A DNA stretch of 64,000 nt from Anas platyrhynchos (lineage: Eukaryota; Chordata; Aves; Anseriformes; Anatidae). Under the pieces are notes generated by a model. That model was not told the DNA's origin, made no database searches, and worked only from the letters and a program-made list of their open reading frames with translations. The DNA is taken from assembly GCF_047663525.1 (NCBI RefSeq), contig NC_092589.1, forward strand, positions 24,363,001 through 24,427,000, in the 5' to 3' direction. This document shows positions 1-26,911 of the stretch, one piece after another; the stretch's first letter is position 1, and the number at the start of each line of letters is the position of its first letter. The translations under genes and the position numbers were made by a program.

Positions 1-1191
1 CAGAGACGTGAGGTCATCTTTCTCGGTCCCTCCACATCTGGGCTTCTCGAGTGTCTCTGTCTCCAAGGCAAAGGACAGATGTTGTCAAGTCCTCTACATA
101 GTGAAGAATACAATGTCCTATGGCTAGCACGATATCTAAGCGTTTTCAAAAAGGAGATATTTTTGATAGCAATGTACATAGACACAACTTATTTTTAATC
201 CAGGGCAGGATAGAAAAAATATTCTAGCTCTATCTCAAACTGCAGAACTGTCACAAAAACATCTTTCCTTTGCAGCCAGTTCAGCTTGGAGCAGGTAACA
301 TCTCAATTTTTCAAAGATCTTAAGGATCACCAGATATATCACAATCAGAAACACTTTATTTTAGCAAATACCTTCAAATCTGATCTGGATCAAATAAATA
401 ACTTGGTTGCAAACAAAATTAAGTCAGACAACATCTCTTCTTCCCCTGCTTTAAAATGTGTGTAAAATGCATATTAGCCTGAAAAAAAAAAAAACCATAT
501 ACATATACTGCTTTATATTCAACAACAAGAGTGCGCAATGAGGCAGAAACAGAGCTGTTACTTTGCAGTCTGACTTGAGAATAGTGATGGCTTCTCCAAA
601 GAAAAGTAGTGATGCTCAAATATGAGTGATGAGCACCAAAACACCTATTAGATGAGCTGGCATAAGAGCAAACAGAGATACGTGGGAAAATGATCTTCTC
701 TACAGGTCCCTTATGTACTATGCCATCTTCCTGAAAAAAAAAAAAAAAAGAAGGAGAATTTAATTTTCATAAGACAATCAATCCCTGGCTCCCCTCCAGA
801 TCTGCACAAAATGCTGTTAAAAAGACAGGATTTTTTTGCATGTGACAATGGATATTTGTCCAAAAGATGACTATTGACACACCAAACTAATTTTGAATTG
901 TCACCATATCTGCTGCATGTTTGAACTTCTTTCCTCTGGAGGCAGAGTATCAGAGAGGGGGAAGGGTGCTCACCGGCATCTCATGCTAGAATGGAGTAGG
1001 GATGCAAGGAGCATACAAGCTCAAACCTGTACATAGGCTTTGCAGCCTCTGCTGCAAATGGTAACTGCTAGTGGAAAAAATAATGACAGGCTATTTATGG
1101 TGGTTTTTATCTAGTCTTTTTGTTTGTTTGGTTATTTTCTGTATGCTGTGCTTCAAGCACAAATGAATCATTCCTGTATAATTTAAATACC

Positions 1192-1193
<2 letters not shown>

Positions 1194-1234
<41 letters not shown>
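1194..1234. repeat. A41 homopolymer
   Basis: An uninterrupted run of 41 A. A second run of 29 A lies at 1442-1470. No element body with target-site duplications was seen upstream of either. Confidence 0.97.
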
Positions 1235-1236
<2 letters not shown>

Positions 1237-1441
1237 TTGCTCATTTCTAAACCACAGAGCAGGACATTTCAGGTGTTTCTCAATCAAATAACACCTAAAG
1301 CTTCATATGCAGGAGAGCTTCATAGGCAGGACTCAACCACACCCTGAGATCCTTCAGTACCTGAAATACCACAATGACCAGCTTCAAAAGTCGCTCAAAC
1401 TTAGCTGGAAGTGTTCCTCTGACTATAATTACATTTTATTC

Positions 1442-1470
<29 letters not shown>
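1442..1470. repeat. A29 homopolymer
   Basis: An uninterrupted run of 29 A, about 210 bp after the A41 run. Confidence 0.97.
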
Positions 1471-1472
<2 letters not shown>

Positions 1473-4400
1473 GTGCTTGAACAAAACAAATTAACCCATC
1501 AACACTTGATAATTAAAATGAACACATCAAACTTGGGCACCTTTCAATTACTACAGTTTCTTTAAGAAACAAAACTGATAGTACTGAATCTGTCAAATAA
1601 CTAAAAGGCACAGAACATCACATTTCACAGAAAGACTGGTGCTGTGCTGAAAATCCATTCTCATTGACAAGGAAACGCAAGCATGTGAGTTTTGGTGATC
1701 CGTACTTCTGCTGAGAATATCTCTGGTGCACCAGGCTGCCCTGAGACATAGAGAATGAGATGTGAAAAGGACAAAGGCAGGCAAGCCACAACAACCTGTT
1801 ATGAGACACACCACATCTGCAGAGAAAGCTCTCACTGCTATTTATCTCAGACCGATGCAGCCCAAAGCTGATTTGTACAACAAAGAACTGAATTATGCAA
1901 AAACACTGGTAAAATTGAATTCAGCCTGGATGGTTAGCCAGGCAAAGGAGTTTAGAGAATACTGGAGTGTACGAGAATTTCTAGGGATGAATCATGAACT
2001 TGTTGTCTAAAGAGTCAATCCTTTGGTTTGCTTCTTCTTTTAACAGTTGAATGTAAGTTATGACAACAAGATCATCTGGAATGTGTGTGAGATTAGCTCA
2101 CTGCTCTTAACAGTGATGGATGTAAATTCACAGCAGCATGGTTGACATCTGCAAACCAACATCAGCTTCACACACAGTTAAACATACATTTGTTCAGTGG
2201 TGCTGTTAAGGACATTCAGGGAGCTGATCAGGAACAACTAATTTATTTTTTTCTTTTTTTAATAATGGCCTTGGTGCAGACTGAGGGTAAAATTACACCT
2301 GCGCTTACACTGGCCATGAACTTTTCTTGCTCATTGCCTATCCTTGGTGTAGAGAAGGTTTAGGATGTGTCTTTCAAATCTTGCTCCTTCTTAACAGCTT
2401 TCCTCAGGAAAGGAAAATGTGCTATGTGCTGCTCCCAATGACCTTCAGCATTCCTCCATACCTTGGGAGTGAGTCTGTTACAAAACTGTTCTGTATAAAA
2501 GAGAAAAAAAAAAAATGGGTTATACCAGCAAGGCAGTTTACAAAGGGTCTGCCTGCTTGCTTTCACACTGCTTTTACTATACCACTTTTATTAGTCCTCC
2601 ACTTTTATCAGCATTAATTCAGTGAACCAGACAGAAAAGAATGAACGTTTGGTAAAGGCATGATATGGCAAGGGGGACACGTATAAATTTTAATCTGCAA
2701 ATCAGCAGAAAATTTACAGGGCATATATCAATACAGATTTTTCATGTTTGGAACATCTTTAAAGGTAAATTGTCCTACAGAATTATTTATTTATTTATTA
2801 AACCTGTATGTTAAAAATGCACACTTACCAGCATTTGAAGTCTGTTAAAACATGAACATTTTCCCCAAGCTTTCACGCAGTACTTAGGTTCCACCTAGTG
2901 GTTTTCAATGGCAATAATGTCAGCCTGACGACTAAATGGGCTTTTTTTTTTTTTTTTTTTAAATTGCCCAACTGCTTAACTTTCAAAATCTATATGTTTA
3001 GTTGCAGAAATATTCTGAGAGTCTTCTCCAGACATCTAATTTATCTTTCCATCTACCTAAAAGTTCTCTTGGTCCTCTGATGGGAACACTCCAGCTACCT
3101 TTATTCTAGTTTAAACATCTAAGCAAAATAGTCTTAAACTAAAGCTTATTCCCGTGCAAATGTGACTGAGAGGATGGGCTAGCTAAGGGCATTAGCAGCT
3201 TGCAGACGGGAGCTATGCGGTGCTGTTATGTCTGTTAAACATAGCAGTTACCACATCCATCCCACGCCATGCCTCTGCAGGATAATGCCTGGTCACTAGC
3301 AGAACTTAGTTGGTAACAAACCTGTCAGCACCAGGGAGATCTGCCTCATTTAACAACTGACATTTTCAGCACAGACTCCCTTTACAGTCAACTGAGAAAC
3401 AGGCAATTTCTAGACCATGATTCAGACAACCTATTTAGTGGTTTACCTTCAGGTGAAATCTGTGAGAAGTTTCTCATTTCCTCATTTCTATTATAAAGAG
3501 AAGCTAAAGGTCTTACTGATGGCATGGTCTCTCCATCACCTCTTGAATCCTACCCAGGGTGCCTGACAAAGACTGTGTGCTACACTGCATAGAGCTCCCA
3601 GTGAGCTCGAAGCAGACAGTAAGGGAATCTGGAGGCAGGGCAATTATGGCATTTACAGACTTTGCACCTAAAAATCAACATCAACAAGTAGCCATACCAC
3701 CACAGAAAACTTGATTTCAACACTGTTCAGTCCTCAGTATACATCTCACCCTGATGTTCAGCTCTGATAGATTGGTTAAAGTAGGTTTGTTTTACTGTAG
3801 GAAGAGTGTAAGACCATTCTGCTCCTATCTAGTTTAAAGGGAAAGTTACAACACAAGCTACAATTATATTTCAGTTCCCCTTTGCAGTAACAGAACACTC
3901 ACCCCAGGCATTTTAGCCCTCTTTAGAAGAGTTTCACCAGCTCTAAAGAGTCACCAACTTCAAAGGGAAGGAGAAAAAAAACAACCATCAAAGAAATGTG
4001 AAACTTCACAAATATATCAGCTGCCACATTAGAGGTCAAAAGCATTTTGATAAGATATTTTAAAGTAATTTTAGCGTCTTACATAAACAACAAGACAGAG
4101 TTCACCAGAACAGGTTTAGTTTGTCCACAGAGATAATAGCCATTTAAAGAGAAGGTATAATAAAATAAAATAAAAAAAAAAAAACTAGCCCACAATCTGT
4201 GGAGTGGATGAAAGGTCTCTAATGCCTTAATGCAGCTTTTTTGCTGCCTTCTTATTTCAAGGAGCTTTATTTTTGGTTACGTGCAATTTGAGGCTTGTAC
4301 CTAGCAAACTGTGGCTGCTTTTCTAGATGTGATTCCAGCATTCAGCAGTACTGCTCAGACTCATTGTGCCAGAGCAGTGTCTCCCAGTTTGGTTGCCTTT

Positions 4401-5233
4401 TCACCTTCTCCTAAGCTTTCATGGATGAAGACTTGGCATACAAAAGACCGGCTCTTGTATGCAAAGAAAATTGGAAAATCTTCAATGGTTTCAAACTTTC
4501 TTGTGCTGTAAAAAATGAAAAGAGAAATGGAGGCTGTACAATATCTGTCGGGCTGTTGGTTTCAACATATGCTCGTGGTTTATTTGCAAGAAAATTAAGC
4601 TCATTTTTCGGCAACAGTTATTTCACAAAAGCTGTTCGGATTTACAACACCAGTTGTAATCTCTCAGTGTAAGCTGTTTGGGGTTTTGTTTGGGGGGAGG
4701 AGGGGGCTTTCACCCTGCACAGAGCGTCGCGCAGCCCGACCTCACGAAACCTTCACTCAGCTCCCGCTTCTCCATAGGGGGTTACATTGCTAGGTGGTTT
4801 GGGGGCTGGAGAATACTTTAACAGCCCTTGAAGAAACACTTTCACAAGCCTCAGTTTGTCGCTGAAATACTTCTTACTGCAATAGCGTATTTAATTATGT
4901 GCAAATGTTAGTTTATTCCACATTTTTAGCAACTGCACACGCAGTTGTCGATACACTGGGTACTTCAGCCATCCCTGGGCAATATGGCACAGGTGAGTGT
5001 GCTGTTTGAGGGGGCTCAGGCTGTGATTCCCATTCACCTCAGCTCTTCCACCTCAGGGTAAATTTTGGGGGACACGACTGAGAAGGGGCTGGAAGACTGA
5101 AGCGCCCCCCCAAGACCCAAGAAGCAGAAGTGTGGAGCCCGCAGCTCCCTGGCTCTGGCCTAAACGGCTTCCAGCCACTCCTGAGCCCCGGGGGCAACCG
5201 AGGTGGCCCCGAGCTGGCCCCAGAGGACGAGGA

Positions 5234-5310
5234 AGCCCGGCTGGGGTCTCCAGAAGCCCGGCTGGGGCCACCAGGAGCCCGGCTGGGGCCTCCACAGTCC
5301 CGGCTTCGGC
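5234..5310 (+). repeat. 21-bp minisatellite, about 3.5 copies
   Basis: The unit AGCCCGGCTGGGGYCTCCAG recurs at 5234, 5255 and 5276 with few changes, with a worn fourth copy from about 5296. It is GC-rich and stays open in several frames on both strands, which explains overlapping open frames here. It lies just upstream of the tRNA gene. Confidence 0.85.
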
Positions 5311-5385
5311 GGGCGCCCAGGAGGGGCCGGTGCAAGGCAGGGGGCGTGGGTACAGCAGCCGTCGGCAGGGCTGGAAGTGATAGGT

Positions 5386-5458
5386 GGCTCCATAGCTCAG
5401 TGGTTAGAGCACTGGTCTTGTAAACCAGGGGTCGCGAGTTCGATCCTCGCTGGGGCCT
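5386..5458 (+). tRNA. tRNA-Thr (anticodon TGT)
   Basis: A complete 73-base cloverleaf: acceptor GGCTCCA pairs with TGGGGCC, D arm GCTC/GAGC, anticodon arm CTGGT/ACCAG with loop CTTGTAA (anticodon TGT at 5419-5421), T arm GCGAG-TTCGATC-CTCGC. The internal promoter boxes A (TAGCTCAGTGGTTAGAGCA) and B (GTTCGATCC) are intact. A TTTT run at 5466-5469 is a suitable RNA polymerase III stop, with a longer T run just after 5485. No intron. It decodes ACA threonine codons and looks functional rather than a pseudogene. Confidence 0.95.
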
Positions 5459-6600
5459 TCCCAGCTTTTCCCGTCCATAGTTCGATTTTTTAATTTTTTT
5501 TTTTTCTGCCTTTTCTAAGGTGATTTTCTGCCGGAGCCACTGGCCCGCTGCTGGGCGGGTCCCGGTTCTACCCCGCTCCGGGTGGAAAAGACACGCGTGG
5601 CCCCCGGGCAGCAGGAGCCGTGTCGGCCTAGGGCTGGCCTGGGGCCAAGGCTGTGTCCTGGAACAGCCAGTCCAGAAGATGGCAGCAGGAGAAAGCCCAA
5701 GGCGGTTCCATCTTCAGCTGAAGCTGCGAAATGGTGCAGTTGGCTTTGGCTCCACGTCAGCCTGAGGGGAGGAGGTGCGGACCCAGCCCAAGCCAGGCCA
5801 TGGCTCCGCCAATCCAGCAGATGCACTTGTCTGTAACAAACACACCACTGCTGTTTGTTACTCTCCAGCTTACACCAAGAATAACACAAAACCCTTTTTC
5901 TCCAAATCCTTGTGCACATCAGTGCCTGTGCATGAAGGAACTTTGCCATTGCCAGGGTGTCTGCACCCCAGGAGCCCTCAAGGCTCAACACCTCCAACAC
6001 CTCCCCCAACACCTCCCAAAAACAGAGAAAAGACTCAGGAAAGGAGAGGTGCTGTGCCCAGGAACCTGCCCCTGGCTGTACCACGTCCTTGCTGTTCTGC
6101 AAGGTCCGTGTTTCTGTTCCCTCTGGACACCCGTGCACCTGGCAATAGGGGGAAAATCCGTGTAGTGCAGTTCATGCAGTGGAAGAAGTGTTAAGCAACA
6201 CAAACTGCCCCGTGTCATGGCACACAGCAGGACAGACTCCAGCTGCGGGTTTTGTGTCCAACTAGGAGCCAACTAATCGCTCGATTTGGTAGCTCAGCTA
6301 CAACTGGGTTTTGGGGGGTTGCCTGGTTTCTGTGCTTCCAGCTTGGGTTTTGATGGGTTGGTGGGCTTTTTAGATCTGCTGAACATTTCCAAGCTCATAT
6401 CGAATCCTTTGGAACGTGTGGGTGGATCTACAACTCAAATAAAATCTTTTTAAAAAAATGTTAATTATATTGTCACCTGCAGGACATCTACTTTTAAAAT
6501 ATACTTGAACTGAAATTCAGTACCAAGGACCAAAAAACTAACCATACCAAAAGAAAGATGAGGCCAATGAAATATTCTTGTATTAATGATGCAAATCTTG
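5459..6600. other. Intergenic GC-rich to mixed DNA after the tRNA
   Basis: GC-rich until about 6150, then AT-rich. Overlapping open frames on both strands up to 207 codons occur, but they look like compositional effects: no domain, no conserved motif, no consistent start. No gene is called. Confidence 0.55.
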
Positions 6601-6619
6601 AAATCTGAAGGCAGTTGGA

Positions 6620-6625
6620 TTTATT
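6620..6625 (-). terminator. HHIPL2: Possible HHIPL2 polyadenylation signal AATAAA
   Basis: The first canonical AATAAA on the minus strand downstream of the HHIPL2 stop, about 320 bp away. A variant ATTAAA lies nearer at 6754-6759. Either could define the 3' end; this is inferred from motif and position only. Confidence 0.45.
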
Positions 6626-6941
6626 AGACAGACAAACATGGTCGAAACTTTCCAGTGAATGTCCATCAGACTCTCTTATAACGACTTATGTCAGAAAAGG
6701 ACATCACAGCATCATTTGCAAAGCAAGTTGCTATTAGGAAGCTGGTGTTAAGGTTTAATGGAACATGATATAAAGACTGCTAACACTGACATAAACAGAG
6801 GAGCACCTGAGAGCAATAGTGAGCTCGTCCGTGAAAACATATTAGCATAAGAAATCAACTGATTCTTTTTTAGTTAGTTGCTATTCAAAATAATTGTTTC
6901 ACCATCTTATAAATATCTTTGGCTTTTTCAAAAGCTGCTGC

Positions 6942-22310
<15,369 letters not shown>

Positions 22311-25300
22311 CCTTTCTGCTTTATGAATTGCCAGCCAGAGAGATCAACATTTGCTCAGGTTTGCTTACATTCTCTCTTTCTCTCTGAAGTTTACTATTTG
22401 GCTGGAGAGAAACCTTCCAGGCTGCCTCCTTGGTATTTCACACGTCACATAGCTGAGCCCTCCCCTCTGGGCTTTTCTCATGCCCCTAGAAGGGCTCACT
22501 AATCTAATCCCTATGGCTTAGTTTAAATAGGCTAAGAAATCACTCACCAAGAAACACAAGCAACATTAAAACGTAGCATATGATCCATACATAGAGATCA
22601 TGATCACCTCTCTCCATTTACAAAACAAGATAAACAGTTCCCAATTGCTAACTACCATTTTACCTGGCTTTTAACTGGGTCCAGCTTGGGTCTGGTTTCA
22701 GACTGAGCAGGCGTGATGGAACAGAACCAAATTAAGGCAGTAGTTGACCAGAGATAAAAGTCATTTTATGACAAAAATTTTTGCTACCCACAAATCTAGG
22801 TGCAGATTTATGGCTAATATGAGAAGAAATTCAGAAAGCATGAAAGAGAAAATACACATTAAGACATTAAGAACAACCGGAGCTTGACTGTGATGTTATG
22901 TGGTAGCCCCAACCTTAAGCTAATTGATTTTAGTGGTTCTGATCCCAGGGGATGTTAACTCGATTTCAAGACGCACAGGATTTTTGCCCACTTTCCCCTC
23001 TGGTGAAGAATGTGCAAATGCCTCCTCCACTTGGCTTGTGAAGTACAGCACCAGCTGCACACTCAGGTGTACTGTGCTGGCACACACCGTACTCAGCTTG
23101 GGTTTCTTGACACCATGAATGACACTTGCCTAGCTCCACTCTCCCCCAGGCCATTCTGATCATAACCAAGCGCCTTTATCACATAACCAAGTGTTTTCCT
23201 CGCCTGCATGCACCCCTACTCATAACCACACCAGAAATCCATACCCACCTGAGCACCCATCACCCCCGTGCTGTGTGCATCACGGGGCAGGAACAGCCAT
23301 GCACCAGGAGCCAAAGAGATGTGGTGAAGAGAAGCAAGCTGTGCTTTCCCTTGCAGGCAGGAGCAATGCAGCCTGCACGATTCAGTGCACAGAGAGGCTT
23401 CAGCACACACTCCCCCACTAGATGCTTCCATGCGACAGACCTTACTAAAGGACAACACTTTGCAAGCTGTTCTTTTGCTTCTGAAACGTTGGTAAGGAAC
23501 TAAGCAATCACAAAAAGCAGTTAGATATCTTCTTACCACGGATCCTAGGAGAAATGGTTACAGCCAATACAGAGATACGCTTTAAGCTGTTTCTTGTAGC
23601 TTCCAACTCACTCTCGTTTCTTGATGGGACACAGGCATAGAATGGGTAAAGGGAAACTGAAGGGAAATTTTCTTGTACAGGAACACTTCCACTCATCCAG
23701 AATTTCTTCCTCTCTCCCCATACGAAATTTACTCCTATGGTCTTATCTGTGTGTGATTCCTGGGGAAGTCAAAGCTCCAAGTCCTAGATCCTCAACACAA
23801 TAATCAGGGCAACGTGATAGCTGAGAATACCCTGTGATTATGGGTCTCCTCCTGGTCTGTACTGGGAAATGATTAATTTTAAAAAAAAGAACAAAGTTTT
23901 TTTTTTAAACCATCATATCTTTTACTGTAGCTCTAACTTGTGGCAGTTTGCCTGTCCAGCCGCCTGTCAGTAACACCGCCTCTGCTTTGGCCTAACTGGA
24001 CTGGAAATACCCCAATCACACAGCTCAGTTGTCACGAAGTTAAAGCATTTATATCAAAGTACTTGGATCTGTTCAAATATCAGCTTATCTCAGTTATTGC
24101 TCTTATATATTGCAGTATCACTGAAATTAAGGCATTACCTGCATCCCCTGGCAATTCTGTCATTTTGAAATGGTAACAAACAGCAAGGACAATAAGTAAG
24201 TTTTTCATTTATAACCACAGCCTAAGCTTTTTCATTCCTTTACCATTATCGTCCCTTTGGGGTAACTAACATTGTCCACTACTTCAACTTTTTACTGCTA
24301 AGAGCATTTAACCCCCTCTCTTCCTTTCCTAGAGACACGCAGACATACAAAAAATACAAAATAAAAGTAGTTTTAAAAAAATATTGATGCACTTAGAGCA
24401 CTGCCCTTCTAAGTTACTGGAGATTTCAGACCAAAAGACAAGAGCACTCCTTGCTGCTCCCCTGATGAGGGCGGAAAGCTAGAACAGCTTTACTGGTATT
24501 TAGACAAGGAAAGCACACACCACTCCCCACAGAGCCTGCTCCTCGCTTTACCCAAGCGCTCTTTGCAGCGGTCAGTCTTTTTTCTTCAGCTAACATTCCA
24601 CCCTAAGCCTCTTTTTAAACACAACAGGACACGTCTGAGTGGAACTTTCCATTTACCATCACATGTAAGAACATCGATCACAGAAATCCCCCTAAAACTT
24701 TAAATTCAAAGCAGTACAAAGCACATCAATGCTCTGATTCCACAGGGGCTACTCCAAGAGCAGCACATGCACCTGTTTAGTGCTAACAACCTGCATACAC
24801 TGCTCTGAAGTCCTGCCTGAGTTCCAAGACAGCTGCTCACAATGCAGAGAAACTGGTGGGGAAGGTGGGGAGGGGGCCAGAACAGGTGGGGTCATTGTGC
24901 TTGACAAGCGGCTGACATCTCATTAGCTCACTTTTCTTTGCCTTTAGGAATGCAGTCTTAAAGCTGAGGCAGTACAAACACGAACAAAACACGAAAGCAG
25001 AAGGTAGAGCTGAAATGAGTTTTGCGAAATCATCATGTTCAGTTTGAATGTTAATTGTACCAGAACAAGAGGTGGAATAACAGAAGGACAACACACACTG
25101 GGTGGGTAGCCCAGAGATGCGGATTCCCTTAGTAAGTTCCTTGCCTCAGCATAAGTGGGAAAAGCAAAGATACGCTACGTGCTTCATGGAAGGGAAACAA
25201 GCACCTCACAGAAGTTTTGCACACAGAACAAAGAGTTAATTCAGAAGAAAACCAAACCCAGACCACAGAATTCAAAGCCAAAGCAGAATATTCCGATCCA

Positions 25301-26600
25301 CTGGAAGTTACCATTCAAAGTCTAATGCACAGGCTTGAAACACAGCATGTGCTCAATAATCCACAGAGGGAATTCCACACAGGACTTGAGATCTGCAGGT
25401 TTGTCTCAGGTGTAAGTACTACATGTAAGGCAGAACTCAGTTCAATTAAGACCTACAACAAAACCCTACATTATTACAGACTGAGGTAGCAACATTCTTA
25501 TGGAGTCAGAACTTAACTAGCACACAGGTTGAAAACAACTTGGATAATTGCTGGTCTTTTTACCTTTTTTTTTTTTTCCAGATAGAGCAAGCAGTTATGG
25601 CAAGTAGCTCATGATGTTTCAGATTCAAAGCACATCACAAGACTCAATATTAACCCAGACCAAACTCCCAGATAAACACTTGGCTATTAAAAGCACAGAT
25701 GAACTTATCCATATACCACCATGCTCTTAAAGACATCTTTATTTCATGCCCAGGTGTGGTTCAAGCAGGTCATCCACAGGAGTTCTACAGACCTGCCATT
25801 AAGACAGCAGTAATATTTGGAAACATTGTTGTTTTTAAATGAACCAGAATGCTAGCTTATGACAACACATTAACGTTTGCTTTCTAAACACAGCAGCAGT
25901 GTGTATTTCAACTCCTAGGCTAGACTGCAAAAAAGGTTCTAGCAAGTCTCTTCCAAGGTGGTGAAGTTTTCAGTAGTTCTATGCCTTTCTCTCTCAGGCA
26001 CTGGCATGCGAGCTTTCCTCTGTAACCATGCAACTGCAGCAACCTTTCCTTCACTGCTACCAGCAGCATGAAGAGGTTCCTTGAACTGGACCCAACCCAC
26101 AGATGTCATATGCAGGAAGACTGATATTGGATAATATTGGATACGTTCAAGTGCCTCACCTACTTGAACAGTCTGCAATAGACCTTCAGGACCTGTAATT
26201 CTCAATATACAATGCAAAAAATAAGGTATAGAGCTCTCCTCATTTTCCATATATTTCAGGAAGTCAGTTATAAGCACAAGTTAACATAACATTTACAGGT
26301 TAAGAGACTTGTTTTCACACTGTACCACATACTGTTCCTAGGTGAAGACACCAGCCATTAATGAATGCTACAGCTGGCTGTGAATCGATTTTGAACTACT
26401 TTCCAGCAGCCTTTTAAATCACCATCTATACATCTGAACATAAGAAGGATCAACCTTAAAACATTTTTGATACAAAAGTTCTATACCACAATTACCAAAT
26501 ACAAGGTGTATTTGAAATCAGTGTTGTTTGCATTTCAACACAAAAGCATGGGACTAATATTAAAGAAATTCTTCAGCCCCATATGTTGGTTGATATTCAC
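22311..26600. other. Intergenic region between HHIPL2 and TAF1A
   Basis: About 4.3 kb with no recognised gene. It should contain the HHIPL2 promoter near its left end, but no TATA box or CpG island was seen there. A minus-strand open frame of 112 codons at 25939-26277 has no recognised homology. Confidence 0.6.
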
Positions 26601-26606
26601 TTTATT
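26601..26606 (-). terminator. TAF1A: Possible TAF1A polyadenylation signal AATAAA
   Basis: The nearest canonical AATAAA on the minus strand, about 185 bp after the TAF1A stop. Assigned by motif and distance only. Confidence 0.5.
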
Positions 26607-26789
26607 GTAAAGTAAGTAAAAAACAAAGCACTTTCTTTTCAAAACAAATATATAAAAAAACCTACTGAGTTGATAGGGTCTGCCTTTTTAGACCAGTACC
26701 AATACAGAAGTCAATTTCACAGAGGGGAAAAAAAAAAACACACCAAGAACCTCAAAGACACCTTCTAATCACAGCTGTACAGAAGAACC

Positions 26790-26911
26790 TCAAAGACCAG
26801 ATATTCTCAGGCAGACGGGACCGTGCCTATTCACAAATTTCTTCAGTGTCCGAAATCTTTTCACCTGAGCTTTGCAGCCTTGGTGTGATACGTATTTGAA
26901 GTACTTACAAT
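26790..26911 (-). CDS. TAF1A: TAF1A coding exon 10 and stop
   Basis: Encodes [20 protein letters not shown] and a basic C-terminal end, stopping at 26790-26792. Acceptor TTTTTGCTTAG. It matches the end of the human protein in layout (CRYFRYI, then a Lys-rich tail). Confidence 0.92.

Larger units (their letters stand above)
1..5039. other. Intergenic left flank, no gene recognised
   Basis: AT-rich, with only short open frames and no recognisable protein domain, splice-linked exon set or RNA fold. It carries several long A runs and a T run. It lies downstream of the HHIPL2 3' end. An unrecognised non-coding transcript cannot be excluded. Confidence 0.6.

Noticed and set aside
1762-2010. An 82-codon plus-strand open frame in the left flank
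   Set aside because: No recognised homology, no splice context, and a length expected by chance.
5039-5493. Six overlapping open frames around the tRNA gene
   Set aside because: Explained by the 21-bp repeat (divisible by three, so no frame shift) and high GC; one of them runs straight through the tRNA.
5515-6138. A 207-codon open frame on the minus strand, with others on the plus strand
   Set aside because: GC-rich composition keeps several frames open at once; no domain, no family motif and no splice partner was seen.
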